A stretch of DNA of 64,000 nucleotides. It comes from SAR202 cluster bacterium bin127. Lineage in GTDB: Bacteria > Chloroflexota > Dehalococcoidia > Lucifugimonadales > Lucifugimonadaceae. The position numbers and the translations under genes were made by a program. Each line of letters begins with the position of its first letter. Positions within the stretch are counted from its first letter, which is position 1. The stretch spans positions 62,001 through 126,000 of the forward strand of contig MPNN01000005.1 in NCBI GenBank assembly GCA_002239045.1, in the 5' to 3' direction. Of the stretch, positions 7,713 through 16,050 are shown one piece after another. The notes beneath the pieces were generated by a model. The model did not search any database. It saw only the letters and a list, made by a program, of their open reading frames with translations, and was not told the origin of the DNA.

Positions 7713-8470
7713 ACAGTCACATGCCTCAAATCAACATGGTGACCGACGCCCAGGTCCAAGAGTACGTCGAGAACAATATCGGTGACTTCCACAATAAACG
7801 AGTCGACAGACTGAACGGATTGCAGCTCGATAAACTGCTGCGCCGGAAAAATCCCTATCTGTTTCGCGCGAAGGCGATCGCGACAGCCCAAGACCTGATA
7901 CAACCGATGCTCGACGCTCACCTCAGCTCACAAGAAGAAACGATGTTCGGTGATTTTCTCGAAGGATTGGCAAGGCATGTGTGCGGGCTCGCCCGAGACG
8001 GTCGCGTTTCCGGTATCGAAGGTGTTGACTTGGAATTCGATGAAGACAACAAGCGTTACATCGTTTCTCTGAAATCAGGACCAAATTGGGGAAACTCAAG
8101 CCAGATACGGCAGATGCGCGCTGATTTTCGGAGGGCGACGCAGATATTGAGGCAAAGTAACTCTGGATTGCACGTGCAAGCAGTCAACGGTTGTTGCTAC
8201 GGCCGCACTACTAGGTACTACGATCGCGGAGATTATTGGAAACTTTCCGGCCAGAAATTCTGGGAATTGATCACGGACGATGCAGCGTTTTACACGAGAA
8301 TTATCGAACCATTGGCGCATCGTTCCAAAGAACGCAACGACGAGTTCATGAAGTCGTACGGTAAAGTGATCAACCGATTTGTTGCGGAGTTCATCGGGAA
8401 ATTCGCGGACGCTAATTTTGGAATCGACTGGGGATCATTGGTCGAATTCAATTCGAAGAACGATTCGTGA
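7709..8470 (+). CDS. Type II restriction endonuclease, PmeII-like family
   Basis: About 253 residues with a pattern I recall from PmeII-family endonucleases: FHNKRVDRLNGLQLDKLLRRKNPYLFRAK, then LSSQEETMFGDFLEG, then GVDLEFDEDNKRYIVSLKSGPNWGNSSQI, then VNGCCYGR. The Asp of GVDLEF and the Lys of VSLKSG fit a PD-(D/E)xK-type nuclease core. The assignment is from memory of the family and from its position directly after a methyltransferase. GTG 7709 overlaps the methyltransferase stop by 4 nt with GGTGAG 8 nt upstream, favouring translational coupling; ATG 7721 is an alternative. The recognition sequence is unknown. Confidence 0.82.
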   Translation: MNSHMPQINMVTDAQVQEYVENNIGDFHNKRVDRLNGLQLDKLLRRKNPYLFRAKAIATAQDLIQPMLDAHLSSQEETMFGDFLEGLARHVCGLARDGRVSGIEGVDLEFDEDNKRYIVSLKSGPNWGNSSQIRQMRADFRRATQILRQSNSGLHVQAVNGCCYGRTTRYYDRGDYWKLSGQKFWELITDDAAFYTRIIEPLAHRSKERNDEFMKSYGKVINRFVAEFIGKFADANFGIDWGSLVEFNSKNDS

Positions 8471-8503
8471 TGGGTATGCCTCTCACTCTTCGAACCCGAC
8501 CGC

Positions 8504-8509
8504 TATAAT
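8504..8509 (+). promoter_or_regulatory. -10 element upstream of tRNA-Gly
   Basis: A perfect TATAAT lies 20 bp before the tRNA 5' end, in the short gap after the endonuclease gene. No good -35 hexamer is seen at 16-18 bp. Confidence 0.55.
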
Positions 8510-8528
8510 TGCATCACGTCTCAACCGA

Positions 8529-8603
8529 GCGGGAGTAACTCAGTGGTAGAGTATCTGCTTCCCAAGCAGAAGGTCGCGGGTTCGAATCCCGTCTCCCGCT
8601 CCA
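8529..8603 (+). tRNA. tRNA-Gly, anticodon CCC
   Basis: A full cloverleaf can be drawn. The acceptor GCGGGAG (8529-8535) pairs with CTCCCGC (8593-8599). The D arm carries AGTGGTAGA. The anticodon stem TCTGC/GCAGA encloses loop TTCCCAA with anticodon CCC, which reads GGG. The T arm GCGGG-TTCGAAT-CCCGT has one G-T pair. Discriminator T8600 and CCA 8601-8603 are encoded in the DNA. Confidence 0.96.
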
Positions 8604-8626
8604 TCCAATATCCCCGAGCGTCGATC

Positions 8627-9754
8627 CTACCGGTCTTGCACCGAACCATCGAAACCGATAGGGGTGTCCAATACCTTCGGCTCTTCGCCGATGTTCGCCA
8701 AAGCTTCCTCGTTCAATTCGACGCCTAGCCCCGGACCTTCGGGAACGGTCAGATAACCGTCAATCAACTCGAGCGGTTCAACCAGAAGTTCAGACTTGGG
8801 TGGATCGGATTCGCCCGTGTATTCTTGCAAAGCAAAATTCGGTATGCACGCGTCGAGTTGAACGCACGCGGCGGTCGAGACTGGCGATAAGGGATTGTGG
8901 GGAATCACTTTAACGTGTTGGGCCTCGGCCATGGCGGCGACTTTCTTGCACCCGCTCAATCCACCGCAGAGACAGAGGTCAGGGCGCACGTACGCGCATC
9001 CACCGTTCTCCAGCAGTTGCTGATACTCGAATATCGTCGTGAAACGTTCACCAGTGGCGATGGGGATATTGCACTGCGCTTGTACCTCCGCCATTCGCGC
9101 TGGGGAGTCTGGCAACATCGGATCTTCGTAGAAGAAGGGATTGAATTGTTCGAGTCGCCGCCCGAGCCAGATCGATTCTGCCGGATTCATTTGGCGATGG
9201 ATTTCTACGCAGATGTCAACGTCTGAACCTACCGCATCTTTAACCATTCCCACGCGCTCAACCGCTTCATCGGCCCATTCGGTATACGACTTGTGCAAGT
9301 AATAATCTCGTGGAAAGGGCGTGAAGCGTACCGCTGTGAAACCTTGCTGCTTCGCGCGCAGGGCATCAGCTGCCAGTTCCTCGCCCGTGTCGCCATCGAC
9401 ATGCATGTAGCAGCGCACCCGATCTCTTGTCTTGCCGCCCATCAGGTCGTATATCGGTACGCCCAAACGCTTACCCTTCATGTCCCAAAGCGCGATGTCG
9501 ATTGCGCTCAATGCGCCTTGTACAACCGATCCCATGAAGTGAGACGAACGGTAGAGGTACTGATAGTGATGCTCGATCAGGTTCGGGTCTTTGCCGATCA
9601 GGTAGTCGGTCATCACATCAACCATCGTCTTGGTCGGACGTTGCCAACCGTGGACGCCGCCCTCACCGATGCCGACGAAGCCGTCCTCGGAGTGAATCTT
9701 GATCAGGAGCCAACGGCTCCACAATAACGTCTCAACCTTCTCGATTTGGGTCAT
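8627..9754 (-). CDS. Enolase-superfamily sugar-acid dehydratase (mandelate racemase/galactonate dehydratase-like)
   Basis: The 375-residue protein has the N-terminal capping domain (GFVGIGEGGVHGW) and the barrel segment SAIDIALWDMKGKRLGVPIYDLMGG typical of the superfamily. Predicted metal ligands are Glu in VEIHRQM, Glu in FYEDP and Glu in TGERF, with catalytic His candidates in VEIH and VIPHNP. The first ligand is usually Asp in this superfamily. Related enzymes dehydrate acid sugars such as galactonate, gluconate or mannonate; I cannot choose among them. ATG 9754 has AGGGAA about 6 nt upstream. It is divergent from an epimerase gene, with operator-like repeats between them, which suggests joint control of a carbohydrate pathway. 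Confidence 0.88.
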   Translation of the reverse strand: MTQIEKVETLLWSRWLLIKIHSEDGFVGIGEGGVHGWQRPTKTMVDVMTDYLIGKDPNLIEHHYQYLYRSSHFMGSVVQGALSAIDIALWDMKGKRLGVPIYDLMGGKTRDRVRCYMHVDGDTGEELAADALRAKQQGFTAVRFTPFPRDYYLHKSYTEWADEAVERVGMVKDAVGSDVDICVEIHRQMNPAESIWLGRRLEQFNPFFYEDPMLPDSPARMAEVQAQCNIPIATGERFTTIFEYQQLLENGGCAYVRPDLCLCGGLSGCKKVAAMAEAQHVKVIPHNPLSPVSTAACVQLDACIPNFALQEYTGESDPPKSELLVEPLELIDGYLTVPEGPGLGVELNEEALANIGEEPKVLDTPIGFDGSVQDR

Positions 9755-9780
9755 TGGAATTTCCCTGTTTACTGCGCCTT

Positions 9781-9807
9781 GTCGCGGTCGCGTTAAAACC
9801 GCGACCG
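9781..9807. promoter_or_regulatory. G/C-rich inverted repeat between dehydratase and epimerase genes
   Basis: GTCGCGGT (9781-9788) matches ACCGCGAC (9798-9805), and in an overlapping register CGGTCGCG (9785-9792) matches CGCGACCG (9800-9807). It lies 27 bp upstream of the dehydratase ATG and could be an operator or a leader hairpin for that gene. Confidence 0.45.
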
Positions 9808-9822
9808 TCTCAGCGATTGCAG

Positions 9823-9845
9823 TTTATCGGAAACAAACCGATAAA
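9823..9845. promoter_or_regulatory. Perfect operator-like palindrome TTTATCGG-N7-CCGATAAA
   Basis: Two perfect 8-bp half-sites (9823-9830 and 9838-9845) flank a 7-bp A-rich spacer. A possible -10 hexamer TATGCT for the epimerase follows at 9851-9856, so a bound regulator would block or assist that promoter. The size and symmetry suit a dimeric GntR-, LacI- or IclR-type repressor; no such gene is in the window. Confidence 0.55.
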
Positions 9846-9934
9846 TCGTCTATGCTTGCGTCGAAGAATCCGGAGCCAACGCAACATGCCGAAGCGATGT
9901 CTCTGGTCAAACTAGCAAAATCGAGGAACCAGAA

Positions 9935-10954
9935 TTGCGAATCCTAATCACTGGCATCACCGGCCGCGTTGGGGCCAACGTCGCCAAACACTTCGTCGAT
10001 AACGGTTACGAAGTAATCGGTTTGGTCTGGCCGGGTGACCGTCAATCCGAGAAGGTCGCTCAGATTGGTGCCGACATCGTCGAAGGCGACCTCGCGACAT
10101 TTGAAGACGTTGCTAAAGCAACCAAAGGCGCTGATGCGATTTTCCACTTGGGTGCGGCATTCCAAGCTGGCGGGCCATTCACGTCAGAGCAGTACTTCGA
10201 CATCAATGTGAAGGGCACCTTTAACGTCCTCGAAGCCGCTTCAGCGTCAGATCGGATAGAGCACGTGATCGTAACGAGCACCGATGCGACGATGGACAAA
10301 TATCCATCCGCGGGCATCGTCGAACCGATACGCGAGGACTCGCTGCCGTTGGTGTCGACGGCGTGGTACGGCTACTCGAAAGTGTTGACCGAGCATCTGG
10401 TAGATCGGTATGTCCGCGCCGAATCACTGCCTGCGACGGTGTTCAGGTTTGCCAATGCATGGGGTGCCGGGGAGGTCTTGGACTATGCGCAGTTTTACTT
10501 GAAGACCTACATGGATCAGTTTGAGGATTCCCGTGATGAGGAACTAAGAGCTGCGTACGATGTGATGTCGAATGCATACGACGGCGAACCTCACCTGATC
10601 CTCGCGGCGGACCGCAATGGCCGGCCGTGGAAGAAGCACTTCGTGGAAGTGCGGGACATCATCCATGCCTACGAAAATGCAGTCGGCGTGCCGACCACCT
10701 TCGGAAAAACATACCAATTGGCGTCGAGCGAACCTTTCCGATGGGAGGTGATGATTCCGTACATCGCGGAGAAACTGAACGCGCCATACACGGCCGTCAA
10801 TCTGCCGATCACGCCCACGTACTACGAATACGACCTGTCAGCCGCCAAACGCGATTTCAACTACGACCCACCTCTGTCGCTATTTGACATGATCGACGAA
10901 GCGATCTCACACCGACAGACCGGCAGAGGGTCGATTATCCCTACAAAGTTCTGA
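9935..10954 (+). CDS. NAD(P)-dependent epimerase/dehydratase (extended SDR)
   Basis: A 339-residue extended short-chain dehydrogenase. It has the nucleotide-binding TGITGRVG (residues 6-13), an acidic DLATFEDV segment, STDATMDK and the catalytic Y-G-Y-S-K. Such enzymes epimerise, dehydrate or oxidise sugars, often as nucleotide sugars or free aldonic compounds. A TTG start is supported by GAGGA 8 nt upstream and by the nucleotide fold starting at once (MRILITG). It is divergent from the dehydratase gene, so joint use in sugar-acid breakdown is likely. The stop overlaps the convergent gene by 14 bp. Confidence 0.88.
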   Translation: MRILITGITGRVGANVAKHFVDNGYEVIGLVWPGDRQSEKVAQIGADIVEGDLATFEDVAKATKGADAIFHLGAAFQAGGPFTSEQYFDINVKGTFNVLEAASASDRIEHVIVTSTDATMDKYPSAGIVEPIREDSLPLVSTAWYGYSKVLTEHLVDRYVRAESLPATVFRFANAWGAGEVLDYAQFYLKTYMDQFEDSRDEELRAAYDVMSNAYDGEPHLILAADRNGRPWKKHFVEVRDIIHAYENAVGVPTTFGKTYQLASSEPFRWEVMIPYIAEKLNAPYTAVNLPITPTYYEYDLSAAKRDFNYDPPLSLFDMIDEAISHRQTGRGSIIPTKF

Positions 10955-11531
10955 ACCGCTGCATCGCGTAGTATGTTCCGAAAGCAAAGCCGATCAATCC
11001 CGGCAAATGCACAACGATACCCGCACCGACGAGTAAGTTCGGAAAGACACCATCAATGACTTCGATCACCATTACTTCGGCGACGTAGAAGAGGAGCGCG
11101 AGAACCGCGGCCATAATGCGCAAACTGGTGGCGTATTTCCTGCCCGAGATGAGTTGCATCGCTTGCGTGACAAGCATCACACCAGCAAACTGCGCGACAC
11201 CCACTACGATCAACCAAATGCTCGAGTTGGTGCCTTCCAGGATTTCCAACGACCACAAAGCGGTCAGGATGACGGCAACTATGGCGCCGACCCCGATGGA
11301 GACCAAACCGCCAAGGACGCCGATGCGAATCAAATCGCTCTGGGTTACCTTGAAGATCGCAGGCCCGCCGATTGATGCACAGTCAGGACATTTCGAACCA
11401 ACCGGCGCGTACACCATACAGCGCGGGCAGATCGGGTCGGAACACTGCGCGCAACGCAGGTTAGTCTCGACTCCAGAGTCGCGTGGACACTCCGTCATGT
11501 TGAGTTCGACGTCGGTAGCGTTTTGGCTCAT
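10941..11531 (-). CDS. B-box-type zinc-finger membrane protein, unknown role
   Basis: The first 50 residues hold a zinc-binding pattern (CPRDSGVETNLRCAQCSDPICPRCMVYAPVGSKCPDC) like the B-box module seen at the N-terminus of bacterial rhomboids and other membrane proteins. Four hydrophobic helices follow (about residues 65-195). I see no protease or transporter motif. It is the last gene of a minus-strand run rny-PHP-plsY-this gene, 14 nt after plsY. The product may sit in the membrane with the zinc finger in the cytoplasm. Function unknown. Confidence 0.75.
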   Translation of the reverse strand: MSQNATDVELNMTECPRDSGVETNLRCAQCSDPICPRCMVYAPVGSKCPDCASIGGPAIFKVTQSDLIRIGVLGGLVSIGVGAIVAVILTALWSLEILEGTNSSIWLIVVGVAQFAGVMLVTQAMQLISGRKYATSLRIMAAVLALLFYVAEVMVIEVIDGVFPNLLVGAGIVVHLPGLIGFAFGTYYAMQRFRTL

Positions 11532-11545
11532 CAGTATGCTTCGGA

Positions 11546-12247
11546 CTATGTGGTTTGGTCAGGTCGGTTGTGAACCCAAAGATCACGTGATGCGATATCA
11601 CGATCGAACACCATTCGGTTCCAAATCAATCTCACAGGCGTCAACTCTCCATAACTTAACAACGATTCTTTGAATCCACCGGATGTAGTCCGCCGGATTA
11701 TCGTAATCACGGCGAAACCGATCCCGTAGATTGCCACCCAAACACCATAACCCGCCCACAGCGCCCAGATTGGGAGTAGCAGTGTTGCAATCAGCCATCC
11801 CACCGCGGAATCGCGCCACGGCGTTAGCGAGAACAAAATCCCGGGGATCGCTGCCCAAAGTATGAATAGCGGGATCCCGAAACCGACTATCGAACCAATG
11901 CCGACCGATATTCCTCGACCACCAGAGAACTTGAGGAATATCGACCAATTGTGTCCGCACAAAGCCGCCAACCCAGCGACTGCTTGGGTCGCAGGACTGA
12001 GGTCCAAGACGGCTGCTCCGCCGACGTAGACAGGCAGTAAGCCTTTAACGAAGACATCAAACAAGGCAATTGGGGCTACCCATTTCTTGCCGACGTGCAC
12101 CGAGACATTGGAAGCACCGACGTTGCCGCTTCCATACTCACGGATGTCGATGCCGGCGACCATCCGTCCGATCACGTACGCCGACGGAACCGATCCGATG
12201 AGATAGGCCCCTACGATGAGAGCGATGCTTAAAACTGTGTCTGACAT
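11546..12247 (-). CDS. plsY: Glycerol-3-phosphate acyltransferase PlsY
   Basis: Transfers an acyl group from acyl-phosphate to glycerol-3-phosphate, the first step of phospholipid synthesis, in the inner membrane. All three loop motifs are visible: GSVPSAYVIGR, YGSGNVGASNV and GHNWSIFLKFSGGRG, with the usual string of hydrophobic helices. The 233-residue length is slightly above the family norm because of a polar C-terminal tail. The gene starts 11 nt after the PHP gene, so the two are probably cotranscribed. plsX is not nearby. Confidence 0.95.
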   Translation of the reverse strand: MSDTVLSIALIVGAYLIGSVPSAYVIGRMVAGIDIREYGSGNVGASNVSVHVGKKWVAPIALFDVFVKGLLPVYVGGAAVLDLSPATQAVAGLAALCGHNWSIFLKFSGGRGISVGIGSIVGFGIPLFILWAAIPGILFSLTPWRDSAVGWLIATLLLPIWALWAGYGVWVAIYGIGFAVITIIRRTTSGGFKESLLSYGELTPVRLIWNRMVFDRDIASRDLWVHNRPDQTT

Positions 12248-12258
12248 CTATGAGGTCT

Positions 12259-13197
12259 TCACAACTTGGATTGGTCAAGTTCGTAACCAACGCCGTCGAT
12301 TCCATGCATGTCGACGGCACGTTGATACAAGGCACGGACCGTGCCGGGAGGTGGGCCATTCATACCGGGCAGGATTTCATTGACCGTGTCGTTCGCGTGG
12401 TAGTCTGAGCCGCCGGATTTGATTAAGTCATAACGCTCGGCAAGTGTTGAATACCGTCCGATCCTATCGCTACCATATTTCTCGGCGTACACTTCGATTC
12501 CGGCGAGCCCATGCGGCGTCAATGTTGCCAATGTTGCATCGATGTTGGCGACGGTCCGCGGGTGGGCAACCGTTGCGACGCCTCCAGCATCGTGAACCAA
12601 CTCTAGCGCGTTGGTGCCATCGAGTTTACGTCGCGCAACATATGCCGGTCTGCCCGGCGACAGGTAGCGAGAGAATGCATCAGAGACCGTTTCCACATAT
12701 CCCCTAGAGATCATGGCCCTGGCGATATGAGGTCGACCAATCGCTCCGTCCGCGTTGGCAACCACTTCGTCCCAAGATACTGGTAACCCGATATCGGTTA
12801 GTAGTTGGACGATCTGCTCAGCTTTCTTCTCACGGTCCCGAAGGAGCGCCGAAAGCTCGGTTTGCAGTTTTTCGTTGTGACGGTCGATGAAGTGGCAAGT
12901 TAGATGGATTTCATCGCCGTTGACTTCTGCGCTCAATTCAATGCCCGGAATAAACGTGATGTCAGGATGCAGTTCGCTCGCGGCTTCGGCCTCGTCCAAT
13001 CCCGATGTAGTGTCGTGGTCGGTGATGGCGAACAATCGCAGCGACGATCTGCTGACAATCTCCACGATTTCGGCAGGAGACTTCACGCAGTCCGACGCGT
13101 TGGTGTGCAAGTGTAGGTCCTCTTGCACGGGCCATTGAGGAGCGCCCACCAACAATGCGTCGGGGTCATGCCGCGCACCAGTGTCAGAAGGCGTCAT
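12259..13197 (-). CDS. PHP-domain phosphoesterase
   Basis: About 312 residues with the metal motifs of the polymerase/histidinol phosphatase fold: DLHLHTNASD near the N-terminus, AITDHDTTSG, GIELSAE, VAHP and SGGSDYHA near the end. The layout matches the RnaAM/TrpH (YciV) group, which removes phosphate or nucleotides from short RNA or 3',5'-pAp. The substrate is inferred only. It sits between rny and plsY; a link to RNA turnover with RNase Y is reasonable. No strong ribosome site is seen before ATG 13197. Confidence 0.87.
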   Translation of the reverse strand: MTPSDTGARHDPDALLVGAPQWPVQEDLHLHTNASDCVKSPAEIVEIVSRSSLRLFAITDHDTTSGLDEAEAASELHPDITFIPGIELSAEVNGDEIHLTCHFIDRHNEKLQTELSALLRDREKKAEQIVQLLTDIGLPVSWDEVVANADGAIGRPHIARAMISRGYVETVSDAFSRYLSPGRPAYVARRKLDGTNALELVHDAGGVATVAHPRTVANIDATLATLTPHGLAGIEVYAEKYGSDRIGRYSTLAERYDLIKSGGSDYHANDTVNEILPGMNGPPPGTVRALYQRAVDMHGIDGVGYELDQSKL

Positions 13198-13252
13198 CGA
13201 TTTGCGGGTCTAAACGTTTTGATTCATTTCCGGCACGACGTGACCATCTGGT

Positions 13253-14782
13253 TCAACTCGCAACCGCCTCCGCGCGGGATTCGCGGATGACCACCACCCT
13301 GATGAGACCGGGGTATTGGAGTCGCTTCTCGATCGCTTTTGCGATGTCGTTCGAAAGATAGCTGGCTTCCGCATCGTTGAGTTTTTCGGGGTCTACCAAA
13401 ACACGCACTTCCCGTCCGGCTTGTATCGCGAAGACCCGTCGGACGCCATCAAATCCCCTGGCAACTCCCTCGAGTTCGTTCAATCGTTTTAGGTAGTTTT
13501 CATTGCTGTCGTTGCGTGCTCCCGGCCTCGCTGCGCTGATGGCATCGGCCGCCGCGACGATGAACGATGCATGAGTCGTCATCTCGCGGTCGTGGTGTTC
13601 GCGAATCGCGACTACGATGTTGTCGCGGATCCCGTACTGTGCCGCGATGTCGGCACCGATTTCTGCGTGAGGTCCCTCGACTTCATGAGTCAGTGCTTTG
13701 CCGATGTCATGGAGGAATCCAGCCGTCTTGGCTACTTGAGCATTGTCACCAATCTGAGAAGCCAACATGCCTGCAAAGTGACCAACTTCGATGCAATGTT
13801 GCAGCACGTTTTCACCGTATGAATAACGGTACTTGAGCCGCCCCATTAGCTTGGTCAATTCGGGATGCAGCCCCCTTATACCGACGTCCAGTACCGCGTC
13901 TTCGCCCGATTTACGAACTGCGACATCCACTTCTTTTTGCGCTTTTCGAACCGCGTCTTCGATTCTGGCGGGTTGGATCCGCCCGTCTTTGATCAATCTA
14001 ACCAATGCAACGCGGGCGACTTCGCGTCGGATCGGGTCGAAACACGATATGGCGACTGTATCGGGCGTGTCATCAACGAGCAGATCGACACCGGTATTGG
14101 CTTCGATCGCTCGAATATTGCGCCCTTCGCGACCGATGAGGCGTCCCTTGACATCTTCGGAAGGGATCGGGATGCTCGTCATCGACGCTTCGCCGACAAC
14201 ATCTGAAGCTAGGCGTTGCATAGACGCGGCGAGAATCTCTCTGGCGCGTTCATCAGAATCGTCTTGATATTTGAGTTCCGCTTCGCGGTATCGGCGCTTG
14301 AACTCGTAATCGTTCTCGTCCTCGGCGCGTTTCAGCAGGATCTCGAGAGCGGACTCTTTTGACATCCCTGAGAGCCGTTCGAGCTCGTTAGCGCTCCGTT
14401 CACGAAGTTCTTCATCCGTTTGCTTTAATCGTGATTCAAACGCCTTCAACTCAGTTTGCTGGCTGTTCAGTTCCTCAGCGGATCTGTCGATCCTACGTTG
14501 GATTCGCTGTAGGTCACGCCGATCGCGGCGTGCCTGTCTTGCCGTATTCGTCCTCTCGGTCTCGATTTCTTTCCTGTATTCTTCTGCTCTTTGCTGTGAT
14601 TCTTTGAGAATCTCGTTGCTGCGAGTCCGCGCCTGTTCAATCTGTTGCGTCAGTGCATCCTCAGTCGCTCTGATGGCTCGAGAGTTGAGGCGCGAATTGC
14701 CCCAATAGCCGATCGCCATGCCGACAATGAGAAACACCAACGCAGACACGCTTGCTAGGCCGGCTACGAGGGCAGGATTCAT
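13253..14782 (-). CDS. rny: Ribonuclease Y
   Basis: Membrane-anchored endonuclease that starts mRNA decay. The 509-residue protein has one N-terminal membrane helix (residues 6-27), a long charged coiled coil (about 35-190), a KH domain with GRLIGREGRNIRAIE, and an HD domain with HDIGKA and REHHDRE. Length and order fit RNase Y (about 520). ATG 14782 has AAGGAGT 7 nt upstream. It appears to head the minus-strand run of PHP, plsY and a zinc-finger membrane protein. Having both RNase Y and oligoribonuclease gives a complete route from mRNA cutting to mononucleotides. Confidence 0.96.
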   Translation of the reverse strand: MNPALVAGLASVSALVFLIVGMAIGYWGNSRLNSRAIRATEDALTQQIEQARTRSNEILKESQQRAEEYRKEIETERTNTARQARRDRRDLQRIQRRIDRSAEELNSQQTELKAFESRLKQTDEELRERSANELERLSGMSKESALEILLKRAEDENDYEFKRRYREAELKYQDDSDERAREILAASMQRLASDVVGEASMTSIPIPSEDVKGRLIGREGRNIRAIEANTGVDLLVDDTPDTVAISCFDPIRREVARVALVRLIKDGRIQPARIEDAVRKAQKEVDVAVRKSGEDAVLDVGIRGLHPELTKLMGRLKYRYSYGENVLQHCIEVGHFAGMLASQIGDNAQVAKTAGFLHDIGKALTHEVEGPHAEIGADIAAQYGIRDNIVVAIREHHDREMTTHASFIVAAADAISAARPGARNDSNENYLKRLNELEGVARGFDGVRRVFAIQAGREVRVLVDPEKLNDAEASYLSNDIAKAIEKRLQYPGLIRVVVIRESRAEAVAS

Positions 14783-15113
14783 GGATCGACTCCTTGTTGT
14801 AGCCGCAGTTACCTGCGTCTGAATCGCGTCGGTAATGGTTCAGTTGAACCTATGGGTTACCCCGGTTTCGTACGATCTGGGAGTATCGACGCATTGTCAA
14901 TCACCCAGTAGTTTGCCAAATCGGCTATATTTCGGGGTAAACCCGGTTGATTACCCAACGGGATTCACTTCATTGCTTCTCGTTCAATCTTACGCACGGT
15001 GGTTCAGATAGGCAAGACGCCTGAACGACCACCTCTGAGTTAGCAAAATCGCAAATGCGCGGTTTCAGACGACTCGAATGGACGAACAACGCTCTTGTTT
15101 CGACGAAATGCGC
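14783..15113. other. Intergenic region between L25 and rny
   Basis: About 330 bp with no coding frame I can support. It holds an interrupted inverted repeat, GGGTTACCCCG at 14854-14864 against CGGGGTAAACCC at 14933-14944, which differ by one inserted A. It also holds the hairpin at 14998-15033. It probably contains the L25 3' end and the rny promoter; a small RNA is possible but unproven. Confidence 0.45.
14998..15033 (-). terminator. Hairpin downstream of L25, possible terminator
   Basis: GGTGG-TTCAG at 14998-15007 pairs with CTGAA and CCACC at 15021-15033, interrupted by a 3-nt bulge. The structure lies about 80 nt after the L25 stop. It has no T-run on the minus strand, so it may be a Rho-dependent or 3'-stabilising structure instead. 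Confidence 0.35.
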
Positions 15114-15773
15114 CTAAGAAGTCGACTCCTCGTCGTCTTCGCTCGTGTCGCCTTCGTCTTCACCTTCTTCACCTTCTAGACCTTCGTCCTCTTCTTCATC
15201 TTCAACGATGACTCTCGGCGGCTGTATCCACGCTATACGCTCGTCGGGGTCGCTGGCGAGCGCCGCGTCGGCAGGCAATGGCAATTCCGAGGCCAAGATG
15301 GCGACGTCAAGAGAATCGAGTACCGAGCAATCAGCCAGGAGTTCATGTGGGATGCTGCCCGGACGAGCTGCGAGCACAACTTCGTAAACGCCTTGGGTTA
15401 CAAAACCTGCACCTCCGCGTGTACCAGTAGCTTCTTCTTGATTTATTAGCACTACCGGGACCGGGGCTTCGACGGTTTGAGTCACATCAACACGTAGAAA
15501 GTCGACGTGAAGCACATCTCCGGATACGGGGTGCGTTGCGACTTCGCGAACCAGAGTGACGTCCTGGTTTCCGGCGACCGATTCAACAATGACAGGAGTC
15601 GTCCTGCCGGCTTCACGAACTACGTTTATCAACCGTCGACTTTCAGCTTGGAGTGAAAGTGGAGCCTCTTTGAGTCCGTACACGTGGATCGGAATGATGC
15701 CTTGTGCCCGGAGGGCGCGATTCTTTTTGCCCATCGTGGTTCGAGTGTCGGCTTGCAGCACCAGGTCGGCCAT
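15114..15773 (-). CDS. rplY: 50S ribosomal protein L25, long (CTC/TL5) form
   Basis: Binds 5S rRNA in the large subunit. The N-terminal L25 domain (MADLVLQADTRTTMGKKNRALRAQGIIPIHVYG) is followed by the beta-rich TL5 domain and a very acidic tail of about 35 residues (EDEEEDEGLEGEEGEDEGD). The 219-residue length fits the long form, also called general stress protein CTC. ATG 15773 has GGGAGTAA about 8 nt upstream. It is usually next to pth, which is absent here. Confidence 0.95.
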   Translation of the reverse strand: MADLVLQADTRTTMGKKNRALRAQGIIPIHVYGLKEAPLSLQAESRRLINVVREAGRTTPVIVESVAGNQDVTLVREVATHPVSGDVLHVDFLRVDVTQTVEAPVPVVLINQEEATGTRGGAGFVTQGVYEVVLAARPGSIPHELLADCSVLDSLDVAILASELPLPADAALASDPDERIAWIQPPRVIVEDEEEDEGLEGEEGEDEGDTSEDDEESTS

Positions 15774-15946
15774 TTTTCGGTTACTCCCGTTACGGGGTTG
15801 ATTGTTTGGGCGTTACGTATCGATTTGATACGCGTTTTCTTGTGAACGACGACGCGATCCATTGAAGGTGCGACAAACTTCGATTCTAATCTCAAGGTGC
15901 CGACTTTCCAACTCTCTTGCTCCTAAAGTGGGTTCAGTCTAACGAT

Positions 15947-15955
15947 TGGTATACT
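15947..15955 (+). promoter_or_regulatory. Extended -10 promoter element upstream of the Rrf2 gene
   Basis: TGG-TATACT reads as an extended -10 (TGn followed by a hexamer one base off TATAAT). It would start transcription near 15962, leaving a leader of about 90 nt before the Rrf2 ATG. No clear -35 is needed for this class. Confidence 0.45.
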
Positions 15956-16050
15956 TGCGACATCAGAAAGTTGGAGCGTCGATCTGGCGATTCGTCTCAA
16001 CTCACGGCGAACATCTTTAGCGGCGCCGTACCCCCGTTTGGTTTCCCGCC

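Noticed and set aside
8529-8603. tRNA-Gly as an attachment site for the adjacent restriction-modification genes
   Set aside because: The cassette lies on the 5' side of the tRNA, there is no integrase, and no repeat of the tRNA 3' end is seen.
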